From assembly GCA_024638165.1 (NCBI GenBank), contig JAHEKV010000002.1, forward strand, positions 27,134 to 91,133: 64,000 bases of DNA, given 5' to 3'. Of this stretch, positions 17,054-24,625 are shown one piece after another; positions within the stretch are counted from its first letter, which is position 1; every line of letters begins with the position of its first letter. The position numbers and the translations under genes are program-made. This DNA is from Flavobacteriaceae bacterium (GTDB lineage Bacteria > Bacteroidota > Bacteroidia > Flavobacteriales > Flavobacteriaceae). Under the pieces are notes generated by a model. It was not told the origin of the DNA. It searched no databases and saw only the letters and a program-made list of their open reading frames with translations.

Positions 17054-18118
17054 CTAAAGAGAATTTCTTAAAATAAGGCCAAACCTGTTTTTTTGATGAA
17101 TTTTTTTAGAATTCAAAATTGACTCAGCGGTTAGCCGGCCCATCTCTTTGAAGTCTGTAGAAATAACTGTTATTCCATTCTCAAGAACCTCTTTTAACTC
17201 TGTGTCATTATAGGATATAACACCAATGTCTCGTCCGACGGTCAAGCCGCTCTGTCTAGCTAATTTTATTAATTTCGTCAACTCGCTTTCGCTTATAACA
17301 ACATAAACGCTTCCTTTTTTTAGTTTTTTTATTTCGTTTACGCTTGATATTATGCTGTATTGGTGTTGATGTTGGGAACAAAACTTCAAAAAACCTCTAA
17401 CGATTTCTTTAGGATATGGATAGGTGTTGTTGTCAGGAAAAACCAAATTTACCTCCTGATACTTTTCTAAAATGTGGTTTGTTTCAGAAAGAGCTTCGTA
17501 AATATCTTCGTTAAAATCTTGGTAAATAGACGAAAAACACTCTGTCATCCCATCAGGAAGATAGTCCAAGACTATCAACTTGTCTTTAGATATTTTACTA
17601 AGGGTATTGTTTAGTTCGGATGGTTGATATTCAGTAAAGTGAGGCATTATCACGTAGTAGTGATAGTCGCTGCTGTTTTCGGTCAAAATATCATTAAACA
17701 TTCTGAAGTCGCAATGAAATATGCGTAGGCTTATATTTGCGACATCTTCTAGTTCATGAGCCAAGGCATTATAGATTTCCTTCTTATAAGCACTCAGTTT
17801 ATTAAATAAGACTAAAACTTTAAGTTTTTGATCTGGCAATTTCGTTGAGATGAAGTAACCCAGCCCCCTTGAAGAGACAATTATTTCTGATTTTTTTAAT
17901 TCGGCATAAGCTTTTTCAATAGTGTCTCTTGAAAGCAAGTAGTACGTACTTAACTGATTGATTGAGGGTAGTTTTTGTCCCGGTTCTATAACGCCTCTGT
18001 TAACCTTGGTGATGATGCTCTTAGCAATTTGCTTGTATTTTGGAATCGTTGTGTTCTCTGATAATTCCAATGTAAAAAACTCTACTAAATCTTCCATATA
18101 ATCCATATCTGCAGACAA
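17054..18118 (-). CDS. GntR-type regulator with LacI-like ligand-binding domain
   Basis: A 354-residue regulator with an N-terminal GntR winged helix-turn-helix (about residues 20-90: IAKSIITKVNRGVIEPGQKLPSINQL then SRDTIEKAYAELKKSEIIVSSRGLGYFI). Its C-terminal periplasmic-binding-protein-like domain (about 98-350) has the LacI-type pattern GLTVGRDIGVISYNDTELKEVLENGITVISTDFKEMGRLTAE. This fusion is typical of Bacteroidota sugar regulators. It lies upstream of susC on the same strand and divergent (112 bases) to the rhaD fusion gene, so it probably controls these in response to rhamnose or an intermediate. Alternative starts at residues 5 and 8 are possible. Confidence 0.88.
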   Translation of the reverse strand: MSADMDYMEDLVEFFTLELSENTTIPKYKQIAKSIITKVNRGVIEPGQKLPSINQLSTYYLLSRDTIEKAYAELKKSEIIVSSRGLGYFISTKLPDQKLKVLVLFNKLSAYKKEIYNALAHELEDVANISLRIFHCDFRMFNDILTENSSDYHYYVIMPHFTEYQPSELNNTLSKISKDKLIVLDYLPDGMTECFSSIYQDFNEDIYEALSETNHILEKYQEVNLVFPDNNTYPYPKEIVRGFLKFCSQHQHQYSIISSVNEIKKLKKGSVYVVISESELTKLIKLARQSGLTVGRDIGVISYNDTELKEVLENGITVISTDFKEMGRLTAESILNSKKIHQKNRFGLILRNSL

Positions 18119-18156
18119 GATAGATAAAGTTCAAACAACTATATTTCGTTTAACAT

Positions 18157-18185
18157 CAGTAAAGTGCAGGAAGGTTATATCTTTA
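18157..18185 (+). promoter_or_regulatory. Promoter of the aldolase fusion gene with weak decamer repeats
   Basis: Two decamers, CAGTAAAGTG and CAGGAAGGTT, lie in 10-bp phase and run into ATATCTTTAA, a near match (7 of 8) to the TAnnTTTG -7 element at 18178-18185. The arrangement parallels the esterase promoter, where the repeat is also followed by GTTATATTTTAA. The match to CAGGATAG is imperfect, so this is the weakest of the three candidate sites. Confidence 0.4.
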
Positions 18186-18230
18186 ATAGATTTTAGTTTT
18201 ACATTAAAATCGCAATCACCAATACCACTT

Positions 18231-20333
18231 ATGGAGACTTTTAACTTTAAACACGTCGACTTTCTCTGGAACAAATCAAAAGCTAAAGAAATAGAAGGAA
18301 ATGAATTAGAACTGTTCCTGTATCGTTCTAACATTCTTGGAGCAGATCTTAGAATTACAAATTTTGGAGGGGGAAATACAAGTTGTAAGACGTACGAAAA
18401 AGATCCACTTACAGGTGAAAACGTTGAGGTAATGTGGATCAAAGGATCTGGCGGTGACATTGGGTCTCTGAAAAGGGACGGTATAGCCGGGTTATATGTT
18501 GATAAGTTAAGGGCTCTTAAGAAAATCTATCGTGGTCTAGAACACGAAGATGAAATGGTTCAACTTTTCAATCATTGTATTTACGACCTTGACTCTAAAG
18601 CCCCTTCTATTGACACGCCTCTTCATGCGATGCTCCCGTTTAAACATATTGATCATCTTCATCCAGATGCAGCGATTGCAATTGCCGCGTCCAAAGACGG
18701 TGAGAAAATTGTGAAAGAATTATATGGCGATGATTTTGCATGGATACCATGGCAAAGGCCCGGGTTTGACTTATCTCTAAAGTTAGAAAAAGCCATCTTA
18801 AAAAACCCAAACCTAAAAGGTCTTTACCTAGGAGGACACGGATTATTTACTTGGGGAGAAACCTCCTACGAGTGCTACATAAATTCATTGGAAACGATTG
18901 AAAGGGCAAGTCAATTTTTAGAAAGTAACTACGGTAAAAAGAGGCCGGTCTTTGGAGGCATTTCGGTTAATCCCTTAGAAGAAAATCGTCGAAAGTCTCA
19001 AGCATCGAAAATTATGCCTTTATTGAGAGGGCTTTTATCTGAAGGTGAGATGAAGGTTGGTCATTTTGCCGACAACTCAACTGTATTAGAGTTTATAAAT
19101 AGTAAGGACTTAGAGAGACTAGCTCCTATGGGAACTAGTTGTCCGGATCACTTTTTAAGAACAAAAATCAGCCCCTTGGTAATAAATCTTGATCCAAATC
19201 AAGATTTATCTGATGTCTCATTGTTAAACGAAAAGCTTAAGAGCTCCGTTGAAGGGTACAAAGCTCTTTACACAGAATATTATACTAATCACAAACGCCC
19301 CAATAGTCCAGGAATGAGAGACCCTTATCCTGTGATTATAGTTTGGCCTGGAGTTGGTATGTTCTCTTTTGCCAAGAACAAACAGACAGCGAGGGTCGCT
19401 TCAGAATTTTATATCAATGCCATTAATGTAATGAAGGGGGCTGAAGCGGTTTCAGAATATGTTTCATTACCGCTTCAAGAAGCGTTTGACATAGAGTATT
19501 GGCTGTTAGAAGAGGCTAAACTACAACGCATGCCTAAAGAAGCAAGTCTGTCTAGAAAGGTAGCAATTGTTACCGGTTCAGCTGGCGGTATAGGCAAGGC
19601 TATTGCTGAAAAATTTATCTCCGAGGGCGCGTGTGTTGTATTAGCTGATATAGATAATACTAGACTAGAGGAGACATTAAAGGGCTTTCCTAAAGAGTTA
19701 ACAAGATCCTATTGTTTAGATATAACAAAAACCGAGTCAATTGAACGGTTGTTTGATTTTTGCTCGTTAGAGTTTGGGGGGGTAGATGTCCTTGTAAACT
19801 CAGCGGGTCTGGCAATTTCAAAACCTCTTAATGAAACAAGTAACGAGGATTACTTGTTACTAATGGATGTTCTTGTCAAAGGGCAACTAAATATTTGCAA
19901 AAAAGTCGCGGAAATCATGACAATTCAAAAGCTTGGAGGAGACATTGTTAATATTGCAAGTAAAAACGGTCTCGTTTCTGGCCCGAATAATGTCGTTTAC
20001 GGCACCGCCAAAGCCTCTCAGCAACACATGAGTAGACTCCTTGCAGCAGAACTAGGGCAGCATAACATTCGAGTAAATATTGTAAATCCAGATGCTGTTA
20101 TTGAGGGCAGCAATATATGGGAAGGAGAGTGGGCTGAGGGCCGAGCTAAAGCTTATGGGATTGAAGTAAAAGACCTTCCATCCTTCTATGCGAAAAGAAC
20201 CTTACTCAACAAAATCATTGGAACTAAGGACCTTGCGGACGCTGTATTATGCTTTGTCAACGGAAGTCTTTCCAAATCAACAGGTAATATGATCAATGTT
20301 GATGGGGGTGTACCAGCAGCTTTTGTTCGTTAA
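18231..20333 (+). CDS. rhaD: Bifunctional rhamnulose-1-phosphate aldolase / L-lactaldehyde dehydrogenase (SDR)
   Basis: A 700-residue fusion. Residues about 25-430 form a class II aldolase domain with GGGNTSCK (46-53), zinc ligands in HIDHLHPD (His142, His144) and GGHG (His203). Residues about 441-700 form a short-chain dehydrogenase with TGSAGGIG (448-455), NSAG (523-526), Ser577, Tyr590 and Lys594 (YGTAK). This matches the RhaE-W type known from Bacillus and Bacteroidota: the aldolase cuts L-rhamnulose-1-phosphate to DHAP and L-lactaldehyde, and the dehydrogenase oxidises the lactaldehyde to L-lactate with NAD. It is divergent to the GntR gene and stands alone on its strand. With rhaI, rhaB and lldD it completes a route from rhamnose to DHAP and pyruvate. 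Confidence 0.93.
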   Translation: METFNFKHVDFLWNKSKAKEIEGNELELFLYRSNILGADLRITNFGGGNTSCKTYEKDPLTGENVEVMWIKGSGGDIGSLKRDGIAGLYVDKLRALKKIYRGLEHEDEMVQLFNHCIYDLDSKAPSIDTPLHAMLPFKHIDHLHPDAAIAIAASKDGEKIVKELYGDDFAWIPWQRPGFDLSLKLEKAILKNPNLKGLYLGGHGLFTWGETSYECYINSLETIERASQFLESNYGKKRPVFGGISVNPLEENRRKSQASKIMPLLRGLLSEGEMKVGHFADNSTVLEFINSKDLERLAPMGTSCPDHFLRTKISPLVINLDPNQDLSDVSLLNEKLKSSVEGYKALYTEYYTNHKRPNSPGMRDPYPVIIVWPGVGMFSFAKNKQTARVASEFYINAINVMKGAEAVSEYVSLPLQEAFDIEYWLLEEAKLQRMPKEASLSRKVAIVTGSAGGIGKAIAEKFISEGACVVLADIDNTRLEETLKGFPKELTRSYCLDITKTESIERLFDFCSLEFGGVDVLVNSAGLAISKPLNETSNEDYLLLMDVLVKGQLNICKKVAEIMTIQKLGGDIVNIASKNGLVSGPNNVVYGTAKASQQHMSRLLAAELGQHNIRVNIVNPDAVIEGSNIWEGEWAEGRAKAYGIEVKDLPSFYAKRTLLNKIIGTKDLADAVLCFVNGSLSKSTGNMINVDGGVPAAFVR

Positions 20334-20370
20334 AGAGCCCTATTAAAATTTGGCCTGTAGATTTCACTAC

Positions 20371-20460
20371 TCAATTTTGTTGTTTTCTGATTTCGCTAGG
20401 AGTTTCTCCAGTTCTGTCTTTGGAATTAACCTTCCATAGATAATGGTAGTTTTTAACACC
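20371..20460 (-). pseudogene. Remnant of an AraC-family regulator C-terminus
   Basis: Read on the minus strand, this stretch encodes about 29 residues ending in a stop codon, including DRTGETPSEIRKQQN. That matches the end of an AraC DNA-binding domain (usual form: Y-x-x-x-F-K-K-x-x-G-x-T-P-S-E-Y-R). No start codon or upstream helix-turn-helix is present, and the plus-strand promoter of the next gene begins at 20490, so the rest of the gene has been lost. It lies 37 bases after the rhaD fusion gene and suggests that the locus once carried another regulator here. Confidence 0.65.
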
Positions 20461-20489
20461 TTTTGGTAGGAAAGAGGGGGGGCCTTGGG

Positions 20490-20497
20490 TACATTTG
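20490..20497 (+). promoter_or_regulatory. -7 promoter element (TACATTTG)
   Basis: An exact TAnnTTTG match 19 bases before the ATG at 20517. It supports that start over a longer frame beginning at 20463, which would begin upstream of the promoter. Confidence 0.55.
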
Positions 20498-20516
20498 CCA
20501 AACACAACCAACTCCT

Positions 20517-21146
20517 ATGAAAAAACTCGTCTTCTTAATTACCCTTGTCTTCTCTCTAAACGCTTCTGCACAATACGGCGGTATAGAAGCAAGTACCGGA
20601 GGCTTTTCATTTGTTCCTGATTTTACTTCTGAGGACCCTCACTTTATTCTCTCGGTCGGAACAAACACCGACAAAAGGCTGCAGGGTCATTTATTATCGC
20701 TGATTCGAGCTGAAAACCTTGTCCCAAGAAATGCCATCTTTATTACTCGCTACAGGTTCTTAGACAAAAGACTCAAAGCGACGATCGGTACTCACCTACC
20801 TGCACTTCAAATCTCTGATGACTATCAAGTAGATACATTCTTTGCCCAAGAGCTTCGAACCGACTATAGTATTAATGAAAAATGGAGCCTAAACACCATG
20901 TATCTTCACGGAAAAGGTCGAAATAACGACCTTGAAATCAACTTCGGTTATGTTGGTTTGAATTACAACAAAGGCAAGTGGAATAGTTTTTCTCAAGTAT
21001 GGGCGATTGATCTCAATAATGGTTACGGCCTTAGCCAAACGGTTAGTTACCAGGTCGCCAATAAAACTCAACTTCGCGGATTCATTAATAAAACACTTTC
21101 TACGGGGAACACCAATATGACCATCGGGGTATACCGAGCGTTTTAA
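20517..21146 (+). CDS. Secreted outer-membrane beta-barrel-like protein, function unknown
   Basis: A 209-residue protein starting with a clear signal peptide (MKKLVFLITLVFSLNASAQ). The rest alternates polar and hydrophobic residues in short strands (RNAIFITRYRFLDKRLKATIG, INFGYVGLNYNKGKWNSFSQVW) and ends in a strand with terminal aromatic Phe (MTIGVYRAF), as expected of a small outer-membrane barrel of about 10 strands. No family is recognised and no link to rhamnose use is visible. The promoter element at 20490 supports this start. Its stop overlaps the convergent neighbour by four bases. Confidence 0.75.
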   Translation: MKKLVFLITLVFSLNASAQYGGIEASTGGFSFVPDFTSEDPHFILSVGTNTDKRLQGHLLSLIRAENLVPRNAIFITRYRFLDKRLKATIGTHLPALQISDDYQVDTFFAQELRTDYSINEKWSLNTMYLHGKGRNNDLEINFGYVGLNYNKGKWNSFSQVWAIDLNNGYGLSQTVSYQVANKTQLRGFINKTLSTGNTNMTIGVYRAF

Positions 21147-21823
21147 TAAACCTTTAGGTCGCCAATCGTAATTTCAAGCGGGCCTAGTTTGTGGAAGGTT
21201 GAAAACAACACGTCTTGTTTGCTTACCCAGCTTGACCATGTGGCTGAAACCCCTTTAATAGGAATGATACTCACCCATAACTCAAAGTGTGTGGGTATTA
21301 AGTTCTCATCAAAGTACCACAGATAAGAATCGCCGGGAGTAACCCCTCCGCTCGTGTGTGTAATCAGTAATGCCTTACTTCCGTTGTTAGTTTCAACTAG
21401 AGATCGTACCACCCCAGGGTCAAAAAATTTAAACGGCGCCACCAACCAATACGAATCATTGTAGAAATAAGCCTTCGCCTTGTCAATAAGGTCAATGCGA
21501 TTTGATTCTTTACCTCCTTGAAGAATCTTCGAGTTTTCAGTTTCAGAAAGAATAAGGTCTACTTGGTAGTCCTCCCAAGAAACCAGAACACGCTCTTCGG
21601 CCATGTTCCATAAATAGTGGTGGTCTCTAAAACTAAATTGTATTTCGTTAAGGGCTTTGTAACCGATAATGTTCAAGGCCTCCTGAACATCTCTTGCCAG
21701 CCCGTCTGCCTCGGGCCCAGTAATTGATTCAGGCAATGGCTTAGAAAGCCATTGAATTACCAGAACCAAGCCAAGGGAAATGACTACAAGAGCAAGAAAT
21801 GTTTTTTTGACTATTCTCATCAT
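21143..21823 (-). CDS. Membrane-anchored protein of unknown function
   Basis: A 226-residue protein with an N-terminal hydrophobic segment (about residues 8-26, FLALVVISLGLVLVIQWL) that acts as a signal anchor or uncleaved signal. The remaining soluble domain would face the periplasm; it has many Trp/Tyr residues and a pattern of beta strands (YLWNMAEERVLVSWEDYQVDLI, SYLWYFDENLIPTHFELWV). That recalls outer-membrane lipoprotein-like folds, but it has no lipobox and no family is recognised. It overlaps the previous gene by four bases tail to tail and diverges from the DUF1835 gene. Confidence 0.7.
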   Translation of the reverse strand: MMRIVKKTFLALVVISLGLVLVIQWLSKPLPESITGPEADGLARDVQEALNIIGYKALNEIQFSFRDHHYLWNMAEERVLVSWEDYQVDLILSETENSKILQGGKESNRIDLIDKAKAYFYNDSYWLVAPFKFFDPGVVRSLVETNNGSKALLITHTSGGVTPGDSYLWYFDENLIPTHFELWVSIIPIKGVSATWSSWVSKQDVLFSTFHKLGPLEITIGDLKVY

Positions 21824-21891
21824 GTCTTAAAGGTACAAGTAATGACTAGTAGGCCGCATTTTAATCCCGTACTTTTATTTAAAATTCAAGG

Positions 21892-22644
21892 ATGAGTAGC
21901 CCTGTGATTCATATTCTAAATGGCGATGCGCTTGGTGATCAATTTCCCAAAGATCTACCTGGCGAAACCTTAGTGTTTAGAGAATGTCTCATTGAAGGTC
22001 CAAGAAAGGAGGTTGAATTTGAGGCGTTTTTTACTTCTCGAGCAGCCTATTTGTCTGACACCTATGACCCGACAATCAAAGAAAGTTATTCGCAAGAGCT
22101 ATCTATTCCTTTAATGAAGGTGGTTACAGACCTCAAGCCCTCAGAGGTTGTCCTTTGGTTTGAAGAGGATTTGTTTTGTCAAGCCAATTTCTGGTTTGTC
22201 TGCCATTTTCTACTCAGCTCAGGATATAGAGGTAAGGTGTCTTGGGCCAAACCATCAGGAACTGCTAGATATAATTTTGGCCTACTGTCAAAAGAATCTT
22301 TAATGGCTGTTTTCGAAGATCGTTTACCTGTTGATATTGCAAAGATCACTCTGCTATGGCAAGCATATTCTGTAAACGACTCGGATGAGTTAATTCGTCT
22401 TGTCGAAGGCATCACTGATTTAAGCGAATATATCATTCCCGCTGCGTTAGCCTATCGCGACATGAACACCTCAACCATTGAGCAAAGTAGACCTTATTTG
22501 TCCCTGTTAGAGATCACAAAGACACAAAAGACTACTCGTTTTGGAAAGGCCTTTATGGCGTTTTGCAAAAAAGAAGCGGTTTATGGCTTTGGAGATATAC
22601 AAGTAAAACGGATTTTTGATAAGGTAATGGCTCACGAGAATTAA
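21892..22644 (+). CDS. DUF1835 domain-containing protein
   Basis: A 250-residue cytoplasmic protein whose N-terminus VIHILNGDALGDQFP, followed by LVFRECLIEGP, is the hallmark of the DUF1835 family. A second conserved segment, EVVLWFEEDLFCQANFWFVCHFL, follows at about residues 82-104. The function of the family is unknown. A TACTTTTA sequence about 20 bases upstream may be its -7 element. It is followed by several hairpins and a CAT tRNA on the opposite strand. Confidence 0.82.
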   Translation: MSSPVIHILNGDALGDQFPKDLPGETLVFRECLIEGPRKEVEFEAFFTSRAAYLSDTYDPTIKESYSQELSIPLMKVVTDLKPSEVVLWFEEDLFCQANFWFVCHFLLSSGYRGKVSWAKPSGTARYNFGLLSKESLMAVFEDRLPVDIAKITLLWQAYSVNDSDELIRLVEGITDLSEYIIPAALAYRDMNTSTIEQSRPYLSLLEITKTQKTTRFGKAFMAFCKKEAVYGFGDIQVKRIFDKVMAHEN

Positions 22645-22675
22645 TTTGGGCTCGTTAAGGCCTTTTCTAGCAAAG

Positions 22676-22828
22676 AGGCGAGATAGCGCCTAGAAAACCA
22701 CTCCTGGGTTGATTTGCTGCGCAAATCGACCAGGCATAATCACTCCTGAAAATGACGCGAACCCACCCTCTGCTACACGCAGAGGAGATTTCTTTTTTGC
22801 CCTTAGCAGCTTAAGCAAGCTTGCTGCT
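22676..22828. repeat. Cluster of four consecutive inverted repeats between DUF1835 gene and tRNA
   Basis: Four hairpin-forming sequences follow one another: AGGCG/CGCCT (22676-22691), a long near-perfect stem of about 14 bp around GATTTGC/GCAAATC flanked by CCTGG/CCAGG (22703-22734), CCTCTGC/GCAGAGG (22767-22785), and a 12-bp palindrome AGCAAGCTTGCT within AGCAGC/GCTGCT (22805-22828). The third is followed by a T-rich run. No gene is seen in these 235 bases between the DUF1835 stop and the tRNA. Confidence 0.7.
22767..22798 (+). terminator. Probable rho-independent terminator of the DUF1835 gene
   Basis: Stem CCTCTGC/GCAGAGG with a 5-base loop followed by GATTTCTTTTTT on the plus strand, about 120 bases after the stop codon. 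Confidence 0.6.
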
Positions 22829-22833
22829 TTACC

Positions 22834-22866
22834 AAAAAAGAAACCCGCTCCTCATCGGAGCGGGTT
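22834..22866 (-). terminator. Rho-independent terminator of the CAT tRNA gene
   Basis: A 10-bp stem AACCCGCTCC/GGAGCGGGTT with a 5-base loop; on the minus strand it is followed by TTTCTTTTTT. It lies just after the 3' end of the tRNA. Confidence 0.88.
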
Positions 22867-22879
22867 CTTGCGCTTTAAG

Positions 22880-22953
22880 TGGTCCCACCTGGGCTCGAAC
22901 CAGGGACCAACTGATTATGAGTCAGCTACTCTAACCAACTGAGCTATAGGACC
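22880..22953 (-). tRNA. tRNA with CAT anticodon (elongator Met or Ile2)
   Basis: A complete 74-base cloverleaf: acceptor GGTCCTA/TGGGACC with A73, D arm GCTC/GAGT, anticodon arm GCTGA-CTCATAA-TCAGT with anticodon CAT, variable loop TGGTC, and T arm CCTGG-TTCGAGC-CCAGG. CCA is not encoded. The anticodon fits elongator Met or the lysidine-modified Ile2 tRNA; initiator features (GGG/CCC pairs in the anticodon stem) are absent. The variable loop TGGTC resembles E. coli Ile2, but this does not settle the identity. Confidence 0.95.
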
Positions 22954-22966
22954 TAAAGGCGGGCGC

Positions 22967-22974
22967 CAAAATTA
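22967..22974 (-). promoter_or_regulatory. -7 promoter element of the CAT tRNA gene
   Basis: Minus-strand TAATTTTG, an exact TAnnTTTG match, 13 bases before the tRNA 5' end. Confidence 0.6.
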
Positions 22975-23039
22975 CAGTTAATTTTTGGGTGTTCCAAGCT
23001 TAAAAAACAAAGCTAAACGCCATGGCCAAAGATATTCGC

Positions 23040-23047
23040 TATTTTTG
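23040..23047 (+). promoter_or_regulatory. -7 promoter element of rbfA, very close to the start codon
   Basis: TATTTTTG ends four bases before the ATG at 23052. It decides the start: a longer frame to 23022 would place the start codon upstream of the promoter. The mRNA is probably leaderless or nearly so. Confidence 0.6.
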
Positions 23048-23051
23048 TTTT

Positions 23052-23444
23052 ATGGAAAGTGAAAGACAACGAAAAATCGGGGCATTACTGCAGCGTGACC
23101 TGGCTGATATTCTTCAAAAAGCAGCAAAGGACTCTGGTATCTCTGGACTACTAATTTCGGTAACAGAGGTGGCGGTAACGGTTGATTTGATGATTGCCAA
23201 GGTATATTTAAGTTTCTTTCCAGAAGAAAAAGGTGAAGAACTTTTTGAAGGCATCCAATCAAATGCTCCTCTGATTCGTCACGAGCTTGCTAATCGTACC
23301 CGCAACCAGATGCGAAGAGTTCCTGAGCTTTTATTCTTCAAAGACGAAACTGCTAAAAAGGCAGAGGATATAGAGCGTTCATTAAAAGGAGAAGAAAACC
23401 CTATTGAGGATCGCAGCCTGCTCGATCGTCGCCAAAAAAAGTGA
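23052..23444 (+). CDS. rbfA: Ribosome-binding factor A
   Basis: A 130-residue protein with the typical RbfA start MESERQRKIGALLQRDLADIL and the KH-like segment VTVDLMIAKVYLSFFPEE, followed by RHELANRTRNQMRRVPELLFFKDET. It binds the 30S subunit and helps late 16S rRNA maturation, including growth in the cold. The start at 23052 is preferred because it begins the conserved region and follows a promoter element directly. It overlaps the next gene by four bases (GTGA), so the permease gene is cotranslated. Confidence 0.93.
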   Translation: MESERQRKIGALLQRDLADILQKAAKDSGISGLLISVTEVAVTVDLMIAKVYLSFFPEEKGEELFEGIQSNAPLIRHELANRTRNQMRRVPELLFFKDETAKKAEDIERSLKGEENPIEDRSLLDRRQKK

Positions 23445-24625
23445 AAACTTCAATTTATATCGCCTGGAGGTACTTGCTTTCAAAAAGCAACCAATCTCTA
23501 GTGAATCTTGTTAGCTATCTGAGCTTGATGGTTGTGGTGGTCGCAGCTGCAGCTTTAACGGTAGTTCTCTCAGCATTTGAAGGGCTTAAAGGGTTAAGTA
23601 CTCAATATGCATATGAGCATTCACCCGCTATTCAAATTACTCCCTTAAACCAAGGGATTTTCACCGTCGATTCAGAAAGCATTCAAGAATGGGGTAAAGC
23701 GAATAACGCGATGGTAATTTCAAAGCTTTCAGTGGTCGGTCTTGTTCAAAAGGATGGTGAAATGGCGGCAGGAGATCTTATTGCATACTACCCTACTCCT
23801 ACTGACTCTCTTGAGATTTTATATGGAACACGTTTGTTTTCAAAGGGCGAAATGCTTCTTAGCCTAAACACCTATTACGAGTTAGGAGGGGAGGCCTATG
23901 ATAGTTCGCTTAGCGTAGGTAGTTTAATTCCGGGAGACAGAGCTATTAGACTTGAACTAGGCGCAGATGAAATTAGACAGCGAATACTCAAGGCGAAAGG
24001 AGTTTTTCTTGAAGATGATGAGTCTCAAATACTTGGAATAGCCAGTTATGAGGACCTTCTATATTTGGGTGGTCTTCCTAAGAATAGCTTTAGCTCTCTA
24101 GATATTGATGAAACCTCTCTTTCAAAAGAGGAGATCGCCTCTGGTTTAAAGGGCTTTATAGATGGGGGTATTTTGGTGCAAGACAGAGAAGATCAAAACC
24201 GGTCTCTCTTTAAGCTTTTAAACACCGAATATTGGGCTACCTATTTGATATTTTCAATGGTTCTCGTCCTTGCGCTATTTAGTCTGGCAGGGTCTATCCG
24301 ATTAATTATGGCTGATAAGAGCAGTAGTTTTTCAACCTTCAAACAAATGGGGCTTACCTCAGACCAGATTAAAAACATCTTCCTTTTTCTAGGAACAGTA
24401 CTGAGTGCATTAGGGGCTGTTTTCGGAATTCTACTGGGTCTTGCTCTGGTTATCGGCCAAAAACAACTAGGATGGATAAAACTCTCTAGCGAGCTGTCTT
24501 ATCCTGTCTCGATAAGTGTACGTAATCTCTTTTTAGTATTTGTAACCCTCTTGTTGTTTGGGTTTCTCGCCGCTCTTATCTCATCTCGTAAATTGCCAGA
24601 AGTGTCGAAGGCTATGAGATCGTAG
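23441..24625 (+). CDS. ABC transporter permease of the LolC/LolE (FtsX-like) type
   Basis: A 394-residue inner-membrane protein with one N-terminal transmembrane helix (about 22-45), a large periplasmic domain (about 46-265) and three C-terminal helices (about 270-390) in the FtsX-domain arrangement. The N-terminus MKTSIYIAWRYLLSKSNQSLVNLVSYLS matches LolC/E-like lipoprotein-release permeases of Bacteroidota. It would work with a LolD-type ATPase to pass lipoproteins to the outer membrane. The ATPase gene is not in the window. The start codon is GTG inside the rbfA stop. This rbfA-permease pairing is common in flavobacteria. It overlaps dusB by 14 bases at the 3' end. Confidence 0.87.
   Translation: MKTSIYIAWRYLLSKSNQSLVNLVSYLSLMVVVVAAAALTVVLSAFEGLKGLSTQYAYEHSPAIQITPLNQGIFTVDSESIQEWGKANNAMVISKLSVVGLVQKDGEMAAGDLIAYYPTPTDSLEILYGTRLFSKGEMLLSLNTYYELGGEAYDSSLSVGSLIPGDRAIRLELGADEIRQRILKAKGVFLEDDESQILGIASYEDLLYLGGLPKNSFSSLDIDETSLSKEEIASGLKGFIDGGILVQDREDQNRSLFKLLNTEYWATYLIFSMVLVLALFSLAGSIRLIMADKSSSFSTFKQMGLTSDQIKNIFLFLGTVLSALGAVFGILLGLALVIGQKQLGWIKLSSELSYPVSISVRNLFLVFVTLLLFGFLAALISSRKLPEVSKAMRS

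Noticed and set aside
22709-22942. Open reading frame of 77 codons across the tRNA region
   Set aside because: It lies antisense to the CAT tRNA and its terminator and includes the hairpin cluster; the translation reads through tRNA sequence, so it is not a gene.
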